DNA from: Candidatus Brocadia sp.
GTDB taxonomy: Bacteria > Planctomycetota > Brocadiia > Brocadiales > Brocadiaceae
Direction: 5' to 3'
DNA length: 64,000 bases
Assembly (NCBI GenBank): GCA_021646415.1
Contig: SOEU01000009.1
Span: forward strand, 62,001-126,000
How positions within the stretch are numbered: position 1 is the stretch's first letter; every line of letters starts with the position of its first letter. The notes under the pieces are model-generated. The model had not been told where the DNA came from. It worked only from the letters and a program-made list of their open reading frames with translations, and ran no database searches. Both the position numbers and the translations under genes were made by a program. Shown in pieces: positions 35,013-44,112 of this stretch.

Positions 35013-35213
35013 TTAAAGGGCATTCACTAATGAGTCCTTTAAAATGATATTTAATTTTGGATGTTTAATATTAAGAATAGGTTCTATGGCCTCTTTTATA
35101 TTATGGATAGCTTCTTCAATGGTTCTCCCTTGTGTAAAACAATTAGAATGTTCAATGCATTGGGCAATATAAAATTTCTCATCCTTTTCTATTTCAACAG
35201 TAAATGTTTGCAT
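35013..35213 (-). CDS. HicB-family antitoxin-like protein (orphan)
   Basis: The gene encodes 66 residues: MQTFTVEIEKDEKFYIAQCIEH, CFTQGRTIEEAIHNIKEAIE. This is the HicB/DUF1902-like RNase-H-fold core, lacking a C-terminal DNA-binding domain. No HicA partner is present on either side; the gene sits among mobile debris. The upstream sequence AAGGAG at about 35220 supports translation. Confidence 0.75.
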   Translation of the reverse strand: MQTFTVEIEKDEKFYIAQCIEHSNCFTQGRTIEEAIHNIKEAIEPILNIKHPKLNIILKDSLVNAL

Positions 35214-35264
35214 GGCAAACTCCTTTAACTAATTTTTGAGATATTTTCCAAATTACACTCTTTT

Positions 35265-35490
35265 TGATGCTTATGGCAATAAATTTTACCATGGGAAACG
35301 CCGCATGAAACTGGCATCCTCTTACTTGGCCCATGGCCGAATAAACAAGATAGTAGTTGGCATGACCCAGGGTGTGGGGCTATAAAAATCCCGTTCCCGG
35401 GTAAAGAAAGTTGCAGAACGTAGTTGATGCAGAAGTGCTATAATATCCTCATCTTTTATTCCCCTGATTATGCATGCTGATTTGCATATA
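35265..35490 (-). pseudogene. PIN-like (DUF5615) toxin remnant
   Basis: One minus frame reads GIKDEDIIALLHQLRSATFF, TRERDFYS, a typical DUF5615 segment. After a frameshift near 35390 the adjacent frame reads LGHANYYLVYSAMGQVR, corresponding to the LCHARYCLVYL-type strand that normally follows. No start codon or N-terminal part is visible. This is a broken toxin-like gene. Confidence 0.55.
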
Positions 35491-35646
35491 CATTTTCATG
35501 AAACATTATACCCGTCTTACAATGGCAAAACCGAACAATTGTAGCTTGTCCGTGCCACCCCAGTACAATGGTTGCAATGTTCCAACTTAACAAATCACAA
35601 TTTGTGACCCTTTTTGAGTACTAACAATCATCACCGGGGGCTTTAT

Positions 35647-36843
35647 TTACCGAAAAGAGCCAGAAATGAGGTGCTCTATGAGTCGGTGTCCTTCCTTTAT
35701 GTGGAGGCCGGATGCGTGGGCATTGACCTCGCAGTAGGGAAGTCCTATACCTTTTTCTATACCGGTACCGTAGGCCGTAAAAGGGACGGATTCCGGGGTA
35801 TGCGTTCTTTTAACAATAGGCGTGTAATGGTCCGGGAGAACCAGGATACGCAGGTCAGGGAATTTACTTTTGGATTCAAGAACAGGCCCGATTATCTTAC
35901 TGTCTACCTGTTCAATGGCTTGCACTTTTTCATGCACGTTACCCTCGTGTCCCGCCTCATCAGGGGCCTCTATGTGTACCAGTACTATATCATGAGTTTC
36001 CAATGCCTGGATGGTATAGTGCCCTTTGTTGGCATAATTTGTATCGAGATAGCCGGTAGCACCTGGTACATGTATGATGTCCCATCCAAGATAGCAGGCA
36101 ATACCCTTGATCAAATCTACGGCGGTAATGACGGCACCCGTGAGGTGAAACCGCTCTTTGAACGTAGGCATTTTGGGGCGATGTCCCTGCCCCCACAGCC
36201 AGATCATGTTTGCGGGGTTTTCTTCCAGGTCTATACGAACCTTGTTTACATCGTGATTCGGCAGAAACGTCCGGGAGCGTTCCATGAGATCAATAAGGAT
36301 TTCACTTCCATGTCCTTTGGGGAGGTGTTTTCGAATCGATTGGCCCATGATATCGTGGGGAGGAAAACATTTTGCGTCCATCTTCTGTGATCCTCTGTAT
36401 ATCATGATGTGACGATAGCTCTTACCGGTGTAGAATTGAATGATGTCATTGCCCAATTTTTCGTTCAGGAGTTTAATAAGAACGGCTGCTTCGTCAGTTT
36501 TAATATGACCGGCACAAAAATCCTCCAGGATGTCTTCGCTGGCAGTAATAAAGTTGCACCGGAATGCCCAATCGTCGTTGCCAAGTTTGATGCCAATGCT
36601 GGCAGCCTCGAGGGGTGCTCGCCCTGAGTAGTATTCCCTGGGATCATATCCTAATAGGGTAAGATTCGCTACGTCACTGCCTGCGGGAAATCCGCCTGGA
36701 ATGGTCCGAACAACGCCAAGCTGACCATTTTGTGCAAGAAAATCAAGGTTGGGAGTACGTGCCGTTTCAACGGGGGTTCTGCCGCTGAGTTTGTCTATGG
36801 GGTAATCTGCCATTCCGTCAGGAACAATAATGCAGTATTTCAA
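35647..36843 (-). CDS. ApgM-family phosphoglycerate mutase / proposed homoserine kinase
   Basis: The gene encodes 398 residues from a TTG five bases after AGGAGG. Alkaline-phosphatase-superfamily motifs include IIVPDGMADYPIDKLSG, TPNLDFLAQNGQLGVVRTI, FPAGSDVANLTLLGYDP with the Ser nucleophile, VLVHIEAPDEAGHEGN and LRILVLPDHYTP. This is the archaeal-type, 2,3-BPG-independent family (ApgM). A subfamily (TIGR02535, as I recall) has been proposed as an alternative homoserine kinase because it neighbours hom, exactly as here: eight bases separate it from homoserine dehydrogenase upstream. No classical thrB is in the window, so the kinase role is a good working hypothesis. Confidence 0.85.
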   Translation of the reverse strand: MKYCIIVPDGMADYPIDKLSGRTPVETARTPNLDFLAQNGQLGVVRTIPGGFPAGSDVANLTLLGYDPREYYSGRAPLEAASIGIKLGNDDWAFRCNFITASEDILEDFCAGHIKTDEAAVLIKLLNEKLGNDIIQFYTGKSYRHIMIYRGSQKMDAKCFPPHDIMGQSIRKHLPKGHGSEILIDLMERSRTFLPNHDVNKVRIDLEENPANMIWLWGQGHRPKMPTFKERFHLTGAVITAVDLIKGIACYLGWDIIHVPGATGYLDTNYANKGHYTIQALETHDIVLVHIEAPDEAGHEGNVHEKVQAIEQVDSKIIGPVLESKSKFPDLRILVLPDHYTPIVKRTHTPESVPFTAYGTGIEKGIGLPYCEVNAHASGLHIKEGHRLIEHLISGSFR

Positions 36844-36851
36844 GAGACCTC

Positions 36852-38147
36852 CTATTCTTCCACACGGAGAAATTTTGTATGGTCTTTTATTACATCGAGT
36901 TGTTTGATTTCCGCAAGCGCCTTTTGCAGATTGCCTTCTTCTGCAATATGGGTCATCATTACCAGGGGAACAGTGCCGTTTTCCCTTGCCTTGTGCTGGA
37001 TTACCGAGGCGATGCTGATCTCATATTTCCCCAGGATGCCGGATATTTTTGCAAGCACACCGGGTTTATCCACAACGGAAAATCGTAAATAATAGCGGGT
37101 TTTAAATTGTTGTACATTAGCTAAAGGAATATACTCGCAATGCCCGGAAAAGGTCTTCATGGCTTTAAATGTGATACCTGCTCTTCCCAGTGCAACATCC
37201 ACGAGGTCCGCAACCACAGCGCTGGCTGTGGGCATCTGACCTGCGCCCTTGCCATAGAGCATTGTTTCTCCTACAGCGCTTCCGGTAATACAGATAGCAT
37301 TAAAGACGCCATTTACCGAGGAAAGCGGATGGTCATGGGGAAGAAGTGTGGGGTGGACGCGGAGTTCAATATGATTTTCGGTTTTCTTTGCAATTGCCAG
37401 GAGTTTTAGGGTATATCCCAGTTCATGCGCATACCATATGTCCGATAAATCCACGGCGCTAATACCTTCATGATAGATGTTTTTGTAATCAAAATCTACA
37501 CCAAACCCAATCCTTGCTAAAATAGCGAGCTTGTGTGATGAGTCTATGCCCTCTACATCCATGGTAGGGTCTTTTTCAGCATAACCCAACCTTTGTGCCT
37601 CGGTGAGGGCATCGCTGTATTTTACCTTCTCCCTGGTCATCTTGGTTAAAATGTAGTTGGTTGTGCCATTTACAATGCCAAAAATAGCCTCAATCCTGTT
37701 GGCAATAAAACCATCCCGCAGTGCAGCAATAATGGGAATTCCACCCCCTACACTTGCCTCAAATGAGATGCTCTTGCCGTGTTGGCGCGCCTTGCTAAAG
37801 AGCTCTGAGCCGTGTAAAGCCAAAAGCATTTTATTTGCTGTTACGACGTCCTTGCCTTTTTCAAAGGCTGTGGTAATGATTTCCATGGCAGGGTGTAATC
37901 CCCCGATAAGTTCCACAATGACCTGAATATCCGGATTATTGAGGAGTGTTTTTGCATCGGTGGTAAAGAGAATATCCGATGGTAAATTCAATTTGTTTTT
38001 AGCATCCATGTTACAATCGGCGATACCTTTTAAGACAGGGACACAATCGAGTTTTTCGAGGAGGGGTGAATCCCTTTCCGAAAGGATTTTTGCTACCCCA
38101 GTACCAACTGTTCCCAAGCCAATGAGTCCCACGTTGAGTGTTTTCAT
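36852..38147 (-). CDS. hom: Homoserine dehydrogenase with ACT domain
   Basis: The gene encodes 431 residues. The NAD(P)-binding GLIGLGTVGTGVAKIL, VTANKMLLALHG, FEASVGGGIPIIAALRDGF, IFGIVNGTTNYILTKM and GYAEKDPTMDVEGIDSSHKLAIL are all conserved. The C-terminal ACT domain (YYLRFSVVDKPGVLAKISGIL) provides threonine feedback. It reduces aspartate semialdehyde to homoserine. It forms a two-gene operon with the ApgM-type gene. No ribosome binding site is obvious before its ATG. Confidence 0.95.
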   Translation of the reverse strand: MKTLNVGLIGLGTVGTGVAKILSERDSPLLEKLDCVPVLKGIADCNMDAKNKLNLPSDILFTTDAKTLLNNPDIQVIVELIGGLHPAMEIITTAFEKGKDVVTANKMLLALHGSELFSKARQHGKSISFEASVGGGIPIIAALRDGFIANRIEAIFGIVNGTTNYILTKMTREKVKYSDALTEAQRLGYAEKDPTMDVEGIDSSHKLAILARIGFGVDFDYKNIYHEGISAVDLSDIWYAHELGYTLKLLAIAKKTENHIELRVHPTLLPHDHPLSSVNGVFNAICITGSAVGETMLYGKGAGQMPTASAVVADLVDVALGRAGITFKAMKTFSGHCEYIPLANVQQFKTRYYLRFSVVDKPGVLAKISGILGKYEISIASVIQHKARENGTVPLVMMTHIAEEGNLQKALAEIKQLDVIKDHTKFLRVEE

Positions 38148-38464
38148 AAATTATTTGTTTCCTGATAGAGTATTTGCCACAAAGACACAAAGTGATTGAA
38201 AACGAGTTACAGGTGATACCAACGTTATTCCTTAGTATCTTCAGGGCTGATGAATAGATAAAGTTAAGTTGCTTATCTAAAGAGGAATTACTATAACGGA
38301 TAAAAATGTTTATTGTCAATAAAATTTGTAACTGATAAAATTGGTAAACAATCGGAATTGTTGCAACCTGTACCGTTTAATTTTCCTTGTAATGTTTCTA
38401 GGGGTCTGATAAATTATTTCTCAAAATTTTATAAGATGCTTCATACAAGGTTCGGTAGAAATAC
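38148..38464. other. Divergent intergenic region between hom and pyrB
   Basis: Promoters for both genes must lie here. AT-rich with TTTTATAAG about 38 bases before pyrB, but no convincing -35 box. No leader peptide, hairpin or repeat was seen. Confidence 0.4.
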
Positions 38465-39391
38465 ATGATAAACTTTAAACAAAGAGATATTATTTCTATC
38501 AGGCATTTTAACAAAGAAGAGTTATTGTATATACTCGATCTGGCAAAGAGAATGGAGCAAATGGAGTATACAGATATACTCAAGGGTAAGGTACTTGCTT
38601 TGTTATTTTTCGAACCTTCAACGAGAACAAGATTGAGCTTTGAATCTGCCATGAAGCGGTTGGGTGGAATGGTAATTGGCTTTGCAGAGCCAGGGGTTAC
38701 TTCGGTGGCCAAGGGTGAATCGTTGAGCGATTCTGTGAAGATTATCGAAGGTTACTGTGATATCATCGTTTTAAGGCATTATCTCGAAGGTTCGGCACAG
38801 CTAGCAGCAGATGTTGTGAAGACACCAGTGATTAATGCTGGGGATGGTGCGAATCAGCATCCAACACAAACCTTTTTAGACCTTTATACAATCCAGAAGA
38901 CAAAAGGAACATTAGAAGGTCTTACTATTGGTTTTTTGGGCGACCTGAAGTATGGAAGGACGGTGCATTCACTTGCGTATGCTCTGGCATATTTTGGTGC
39001 CGAGATGTACTTTGTTTCACCGCCCAGCCTCCGGATGCCCGGAGATTTTATGGAGGCACTGAAAGACCGGAAGGTAAAGTGTCACGAAAACGAATCACTC
39101 ATGGGTATAAGTAAGAGGCTGGACGTGATTTATTGCACAAGAATTCAGAAGGAACGTTTTGCAGATCCGGTTGAATTTGAAAAGGTTCGTGGCATATATA
39201 GGTTGAGTAAGGCAGTGCTGGAAGAATTCGGAATTAAGAATGATTTAAAGGTATTACATCCCTTACCGCGTGTGGATGAAATGGATGACAGCCTGGATGC
39301 AACCGATTTTGCTGTATATTTTCATCAGGCGCGGAACGGCGTTCCTATCAGAAAGGCTTTATTGGCTGCTGTTTTGGGAGCCATTGAATGA
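38465..39391 (+). CDS. pyrB: Aspartate carbamoyltransferase, catalytic chain
   Basis: The gene encodes 308 residues. The carbamoyl-phosphate site FFEPSTRTRLSFESAMKRLG, the aspartate-loop region GVTSVAKGESLSDSV, INAGDGANQHPTQTFLDLY and the C-terminal LHPLPRVDEMDDSLDAT are intact. It catalyses the first committed step of pyrimidine synthesis. It overlaps pyrI by four bases, so the enzyme is the regulated class B type with separate regulatory chains. Confidence 0.96.
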   Translation: MINFKQRDIISIRHFNKEELLYILDLAKRMEQMEYTDILKGKVLALLFFEPSTRTRLSFESAMKRLGGMVIGFAEPGVTSVAKGESLSDSVKIIEGYCDIIVLRHYLEGSAQLAADVVKTPVINAGDGANQHPTQTFLDLYTIQKTKGTLEGLTIGFLGDLKYGRTVHSLAYALAYFGAEMYFVSPPSLRMPGDFMEALKDRKVKCHENESLMGISKRLDVIYCTRIQKERFADPVEFEKVRGIYRLSKAVLEEFGIKNDLKVLHPLPRVDEMDDSLDATDFAVYFHQARNGVPIRKALLAAVLGAIE

Positions 39392-39837
39392 AACATCTCG
39401 ATGTCGCCGCAATAAAAGACGGGTCGGTGATTGACCACATAGACAGTAAAAGCACACTGAAGGTTGCCGAAATTTTAAATATTCAGAACGAAGAGCAGAT
39501 AGTCCTTGTAGGAATGAATTTAACAAGTAAATTTTTAGGGAAAAAAGGAATTATAAAAATTGAAGGGAAGATTATCGATCAAAAAGAAGCCAATAAAATC
39601 GCGCTTATTGCCCCAAATGCTACGGTAAACATTATTAAGGATTATGAAGTTGTTAAAAAATTCAAGATTGTGATTCCAGAAATTATTGAAGGTATCGTTA
39701 AGTGCTTTAACCCGAATTGCGTGAGCAATTATAACAATATAAAAGCCAGGCAACATGTAGTAAATAAAAACCCCATAAAATTACAATGTCATTATTGTGA
39801 ACGTATTATGAGCGCAAAGGATATTGTATTGATTTGA
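39388..39837 (+). CDS. pyrI: Aspartate carbamoyltransferase, regulatory chain
   Basis: The gene encodes 149 residues. An N-terminal nucleotide-binding domain (IDHIDSKSTLKVAEIL) and a C-terminal zinc domain with CFNPNCVSN and LQCHYCERIM (C-x4-C…C-x2-C) are full and typical. It binds CTP or ATP to control PyrB. PyrI is common in gamma-proteobacteria and archaea and patchy elsewhere. Its start overlaps the pyrB stop (ATGA). Confidence 0.95.
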   Translation: MKHLDVAAIKDGSVIDHIDSKSTLKVAEILNIQNEEQIVLVGMNLTSKFLGKKGIIKIEGKIIDQKEANKIALIAPNATVNIIKDYEVVKKFKIVIPEIIEGIVKCFNPNCVSNYNNIKARQHVVNKNPIKLQCHYCERIMSAKDIVLI

Positions 39838-39856
39838 ATTTTTCTGTAGAAACAAA

Positions 39857-39932
39857 AATAGCCCATCGTATTCAAACAACTTGATGCGTCTCATTGTGGC
39901 TTTTAACCTCTTGAATACGACAGGCTATTTTT
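39857..39932 (+). terminator. Long hairpin after pyrBI
   Basis: A 19-base arm AATAGCCCATCGTATTCAA (39857-39875) pairs with 39911-39929 at 17 of 19 positions over a 35-base loop, followed by TTTTTC. It is probably the pyrBI terminator, although the stem length and loop also fit a small mobile repeat. Confidence 0.6.
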
Positions 39933-40312
39933 CAAACTCCCTCATATCCTTACATCGCCTCCTTTTGCTACATAAGGTTTTCCCAAAATTCTACTTTACA
40001 ATTATCAATAGCGATCAAAAACCAATAAGTTTACGCATTTTTACTACGTGCGGTTTATTCATCGCTACTGAATATTTTCAAAGACTCATATGGAGTTGGG
40101 GGCGGTTGATACTTCACATATTTTTATAGTAGGTGTTCGTAACTTATTTTATTTGCCTTTAATTACACCGTGGGGAACGTTGAACCCCATTAACACTCCC
40201 CCAACTCCGATTTTATTATATCACGAAAGACGATTTTTGCAAACAAGTTGAAAATAAACAATTTATAAAAGTGTATTTAAAAAGAGTTTAGAGCAAAACT
40301 TTTTATAAAAAG

Positions 40313-40390
40313 GAGAGCCGGAGATGGAAGAAAAGGAGACCAGCGTTGGGGCGCTAGTAGGGTAAAACCCTAAAACCATCTTCGGCTCTC
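40313..40390 (+). ncRNA. Candidate structured RNA (multibranch) upstream of panC
   Basis: An outer stem, GAGAGCCGGAGATGG (40313-40327) with CCATCTTCGGCTCTC (40376-40390), has 14 of 15 bases paired. Inside are two hairpins: AGCG-TTGGGG-CGCT (40342-40355) and TAGGGT-AAA-ACCCTA (40358-40372), with purine-rich single strands. The three-way arrangement, 127 bases before the panC start and inside a 680-base gap, suggests a cis-acting or small RNA. I match it to no known family, and a repeat element remains possible. The rest of the gap (39933-40312) shows nothing clear. Confidence 0.45.
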
Positions 40391-40517
40391 TGTTATTATA
40401 GCATATAATAAAAAAATTTACAAATTTTCAGGCAAGCGTAAAAATCACTTGCCCCGTGAATGTAAAATTATTGTGCTATTTTAATATCGGAATTACAAAA
40501 AGACGGGAGGACGTGTT

Positions 40518-41360
40518 TTGTTACAGGTAATTACATCGCTCAAGGATATGAAACATGGCATTAAAACAAGGAAAGAAAACCACAGAACGATCGGTTTTGT
40601 TCCTACGATGGGGGCCTTGCATGAAGGGCATTTGAGTCTGGTAAGACAGGCAAAAAAAGAAAATGACACCGTGGTGGTGAGTATTTTTGTAAACCCCTTA
40701 CAATTTGGGAAGAACGAAGATTTTAAACAATATCCAAGGACGTTTGCTAACGATTGCAACCTCCTTTCTCAGGAGGGAGTTGATATTGTATTCAATCCGA
40801 ATGCGGAAGAGATGTATTCGAAAGGGTTCTGTACATCAGTTATACCCGGATACCTTGAAGACGCGCTCTGTGGTAAATCACGTCCCGGCCATTTCCGGGG
40901 AGTTGCGGTAGTTGTATTAAAATTACTCAACCTCATAAAACCCGATATTGCCTATTTCGGGCAAAAAGACTTTCAACAAACGGTTATTATCAAACGAGTG
41001 GTTTTCGATTTAAATGTTGATGTTACGATAAAGGTACTTCCGACAATGAGAGATCAGAACGGGTTGGCATTGAGTTCAAGAAATGCCTATCTCAGTGAGA
41101 CAGAAAAGAAAGATGCCCTTTGTTTATACGAGGCGCTGACCAAGGCGCAATCCATGGTACATGCGGGGATTCAAAATACAGAAAAAATTGTACCGGAAAT
41201 GGAGAAAATTATTCATAATACTAAATCTGCCACGATTGATTATATTTCTATCGTGAGCCCTGAAAACCTTGAGGAAGTTTCAATGGTACGCAATGGTGAC
41301 GTTGCAGCTCTGGCGGTCAGGATTGGTAAGACACGACTCATTGATAATGTAATTCTGTAA
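40518..41360 (+). CDS. panC: Pantothenate synthetase
   Basis: The gene encodes 280 residues from a TTG eight bases after GGGAGG. The ATP-binding HIGH-type motif FVPTMGALHEGHLSLVRQA, IFVNPLQFGKNEDFKQYPR, FGQKDFQQTVIIKRVV and the KMSKS-equivalent ALSSRNAYLS are intact. It condenses pantoate and beta-alanine to pantothenate for coenzyme A. It stands alone, preceded by a structured-RNA candidate. Confidence 0.96.
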   Translation: MLQVITSLKDMKHGIKTRKENHRTIGFVPTMGALHEGHLSLVRQAKKENDTVVVSIFVNPLQFGKNEDFKQYPRTFANDCNLLSQEGVDIVFNPNAEEMYSKGFCTSVIPGYLEDALCGKSRPGHFRGVAVVVLKLLNLIKPDIAYFGQKDFQQTVIIKRVVFDLNVDVTIKVLPTMRDQNGLALSSRNAYLSETEKKDALCLYEALTKAQSMVHAGIQNTEKIVPEMEKIIHNTKSATIDYISIVSPENLEEVSMVRNGDVAALAVRIGKTRLIDNVIL

Positions 41361-41499
41361 CAGGACGCGGATTAGCTCAGATAACTGTAGTTTATTAAGT
41401 ATTTATCCTTAAGTACCTTATTTACCTCAAAAACATGGCATTATACTTGCTAAACGTTCGTTCTGATTATTTTGGAAAGATTAGGCACAGCAAATTTCT

Positions 41500-41527
41500 T
41501 TGACTTTTCTATAAATAATTCTATAAT
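41500..41527 (+). promoter_or_regulatory. Sigma-70-type promoter of the nuo operon
   Basis: TTGACT (41500-41505), a 16-base spacer and TATAAT (41522-41527). The nuoA ATG is at 41537, so transcription would begin about at the start codon. There is no Shine-Dalgarno sequence, consistent with a leaderless transcript. Confidence 0.65.
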
Positions 41528-41536
41528 AACGCCTCT

Positions 41537-41890
41537 ATGACACATTATTTGCCTATACTAATATTATTTATCATAGCCGGAGGCTTTGCTGTTACCAACA
41601 TAGGGATTTCAGTAATTTTAGGAAGACGGAAACCCACCGCAGAAAAGCTCTCACCGTATGAGTGTGGTATTGATCCGGTAGGTTCAGCGCGGGAGCGTTT
41701 CTCGGTAAAATTTTATCTCATTGCCATGCTTTTTGTTATCTTCGATGTGGAAGTCGTTTTTCTTTACCCATGGGCAGTGGCTTTTAAGTCGCTCAAGCTC
41801 TTTGGGTTTATTGAAATGCTCATTTTTATTGGTATACTACTCGTCTGTTACCTTTATATATGGAAAAGGGGAGGGTTGGAATGGGACTAG
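41537..41890 (+). CDS. nuoA: NADH-quinone oxidoreductase subunit A
   Basis: The gene encodes 117 residues and three membrane helices. Conserved [41 protein letters not shown] between the first and second helices is the NuoA signature. It opens a 14-subunit complex I operon, overlaps nuoB by ten bases and lacks a ribosome binding site (see the promoter entry). Confidence 0.95.
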   Translation: MTHYLPILILFIIAGGFAVTNIGISVILGRRKPTAEKLSPYECGIDPVGSARERFSVKFYLIAMLFVIFDVEVVFLYPWAVAFKSLKLFGFIEMLIFIGILLVCYLYIWKRGGLEWD

Positions 41891-42348
41891 AAAGTCACCT
41901 GGGTGATAACATTCTGACCACAACTTTAACCACAATGGTAAATTGGGCACGCAAATCCTCCCTCTGGCCTATGCCATTTGGATTGGCCTGCTGTGCCATA
42001 GAAATGATGGCTGTAGTTGCGCCTCGCTACGACCTTGCGCGATTTGGTGCGGAGGTCTTTCGATTTTCACCGAGACAATCAGACTTGATGATCGTTGCCG
42101 GCACACTAACGTATAAGATGGCATCTGTGGCGAGGAAAATCTACGATCAGATGCCGGAACCCAAGTGGGTTATCGCTATGGGCGCCTGTGCAGTCTCCGG
42201 TGGTGTATATAACACCTACAGCGTTGTTCAGGGTTTGGATCAGGTCATGCCTGTGGATGTATATCTTCCAGGATGCCCCCCTAGGCCGGAGGCATTGATC
42301 CATGCCATCATGGAAATACAGAAAAAGATTGAAAAAGAATCTTTGTGA
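41881..42348 (+). CDS. nuoB: NADH-quinone oxidoreductase subunit B
   Basis: The gene encodes 155 residues from MGLESHLGD. The frame is open seven codons further up, but this start fits the family and the GGGAGGG upstream. The N2 cluster ligands CCAIEM (tandem Cys), a central Cys ([19 protein letters not shown]) and [10 protein letters not shown] are intact. It carries the terminal [4Fe-4S] cluster that reduces quinone. Confidence 0.96.
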   Translation: MGLESHLGDNILTTTLTTMVNWARKSSLWPMPFGLACCAIEMMAVVAPRYDLARFGAEVFRFSPRQSDLMIVAGTLTYKMASVARKIYDQMPEPKWVIAMGACAVSGGVYNTYSVVQGLDQVMPVDVYLPGCPPRPEALIHAIMEIQKKIEKESL

Positions 42349-42353
42349 TCAAC

Positions 42354-42854
42354 ATGGATACCGAATCTATAGCAACAGCAATAAAAACACGTTTTCCAGA
42401 GGCAATACTGGGTTCTCGTATATTTCGAAGTGAATTAACCCTTATGGTAAAGAGGGATTATATCGTTGCTGTTGCCAGGTTCCTTAAAGAAAATCAGGAG
42501 CTTGATTTTAATTTCTTATCGGATCTCTGCGGTGTTGACCGGGTTGAAACCGATGATGTTTTTGAGGTAGTATACCATCTTTATTCTATACAGAAAAACC
42601 ATCGTGTACGCATCAAGGTGCCTGTTCCATCAGAAGAACCCTGCATACCAACGGTAACGGGTATCTGGAAGACGGCTGATTGGCATGAAAGAGAGACATA
42701 TGATATGTTTGGTATTAAGTTTGACGGACACCCCGACCTGAGAAAAATTCTCACACCAGAAGATTTTGAAGGACATCCCTTGCGAAAAGACTATCCTTTG
42801 GATGGAAGACAACCCGCCACACTCCGAGATACCTATCGAAAGGGTGAGGCGTGA
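42354..42854 (+). CDS. nuoC: NADH-quinone oxidoreductase subunit C
   Basis: The gene encodes 166 residues from MDTESIATA; a GTG overlapping the nuoB stop (42345) is an alternative start. Signature: YHLYSIQKNHRVRIKVPVP, ADWHERETYDMFGIKFDGHPDLRKIL and HPLRKDYPL. It is separate from NuoD, unlike the NuoCD fusion of enterobacteria. A peripheral-arm scaffold protein. Confidence 0.95.
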   Translation: MDTESIATAIKTRFPEAILGSRIFRSELTLMVKRDYIVAVARFLKENQELDFNFLSDLCGVDRVETDDVFEVVYHLYSIQKNHRVRIKVPVPSEEPCIPTVTGIWKTADWHERETYDMFGIKFDGHPDLRKILTPEDFEGHPLRKDYPLDGRQPATLRDTYRKGEA

Positions 42855-44041
42855 CAGAGGCTGCGACAACAACTACGACCCACCTGATGACCATCAATAT
42901 GGGTCCGCAACATCCCAGTACACACGGTGTCCTGAGGCTTTTGCTGGAACTGGATGGTGAGATGATTGTAAAGGCAGTACCGCACGTGGGATTTCTCCAT
43001 AGGGGGGTGGAAAAACTTGCGGAATACAGAACATATCATCAGTGTATTCCCCTCACAGACCGGTTGGATTATGTAGCCCCTTTTTCAAACAACCTGGCAT
43101 ATGCCCTTGCTGTTGAGAAATTGCTTGGTATTGAAGTCCCTGAAAGGGCCCAACATATCCGCGTACTTCTTTGTGAACTTACCCGGATTGCCTCTCACCT
43201 GTTGTGGCTGGCAACTCACGCACTGGATATTGGCGCTATGACCGTGTTTTTTTACTGCTTCCGCGAACGCGAGGAAATTTATGATATTTTTGAAATGGTT
43301 TCAGGGGCGCGGATGCACCTCTCCTATATCAGGGTAGGTGGCGTATCACGCGATTTACCAGGTGGATTCTTAGAAAAAACACGAAAGTTCGTTTCTGAAT
43401 TTCCCTCACGGCTAAAAGAATACGAAACACTCCTGACGGACAATCCTATATGGAAAAAACGCACTGTTGATGTCGGCGTTATTTCCGCTGAAGATGCCGT
43501 CGATTACGGTCTTAGCGGCCCGAGTTTAAGAGGCTCCGGAGTCAGCTGGGATATCAGAAAGGCAGAACCCTATTCCGGTTATGACAAATATCATTTTACC
43601 GTTCCTTTAGGTAAAAAAGGAGATGTATACGATCGGTATCGTGTACGTATTGAAGAAATGCGCCAGAGCAACAGTATCGTACATCAGGCTTTAAATCTCC
43701 TTCCTAAGGGAGATTTTATCGCAAGGATACCAAATATTACCTTACCCCCAAAAGAGGACGTAGAAACAAATATGGAATCCATGATCAGCCATTTTAAACT
43801 CATTATGCACGGTATTCATCCACCCCGGGGAGAGGTATACTCCAGTATCGAGGCCCCTAAGGGCGAATTGGGTTTTTATATTGTAAGTGATGGTTCCAGC
43901 AAACCTTATCGATTAAAAATACGGCCTCCTTCTTTTGTCAATCTGGAGGCATTACCGAAAATGGTAGAGGGCAGGTTACTTCCGGATGTTGTCGCTACCA
44001 TTGGGAGTTTAGATATTGTTTTGGGAGAAATTGACCGTTAA
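42851..44041 (+). CDS. nuoD: NADH-quinone oxidoreductase subunit D
   Basis: The gene encodes 396 residues from a GTG overlapping the nuoC stop by four bases. Conserved MGPQHPSTHGVLRLLLELDGE, GFLHRGVEKLAEY, RIASHLLWLATHALDIGA and PRGEVYSSIEAPKGELGFY, and the terminal VVATIGSLDIVLGEIDR. It forms the quinone-binding pocket with NuoB. Confidence 0.96.
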   Translation: MTEAATTTTTHLMTINMGPQHPSTHGVLRLLLELDGEMIVKAVPHVGFLHRGVEKLAEYRTYHQCIPLTDRLDYVAPFSNNLAYALAVEKLLGIEVPERAQHIRVLLCELTRIASHLLWLATHALDIGAMTVFFYCFREREEIYDIFEMVSGARMHLSYIRVGGVSRDLPGGFLEKTRKFVSEFPSRLKEYETLLTDNPIWKKRTVDVGVISAEDAVDYGLSGPSLRGSGVSWDIRKAEPYSGYDKYHFTVPLGKKGDVYDRYRVRIEEMRQSNSIVHQALNLLPKGDFIARIPNITLPPKEDVETNMESMISHFKLIMHGIHPPRGEVYSSIEAPKGELGFYIVSDGSSKPYRLKIRPPSFVNLEALPKMVEGRLLPDVVATIGSLDIVLGEIDR

Positions 44042-44112
44042 AATTTAAATATCACAAATGATATTTTAAAACTGCCTTTATAACTCTTTAACGTGTGGCA
44101 GAATAATTTACA

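Noticed and set aside
40313-40390. tRNA-like or CRISPR reading of the hairpin cluster
   Set aside because: Stem lengths and lack of a T-arm exclude a tRNA, and there is no repeated spacer structure. No CRISPR array was found anywhere in the window.
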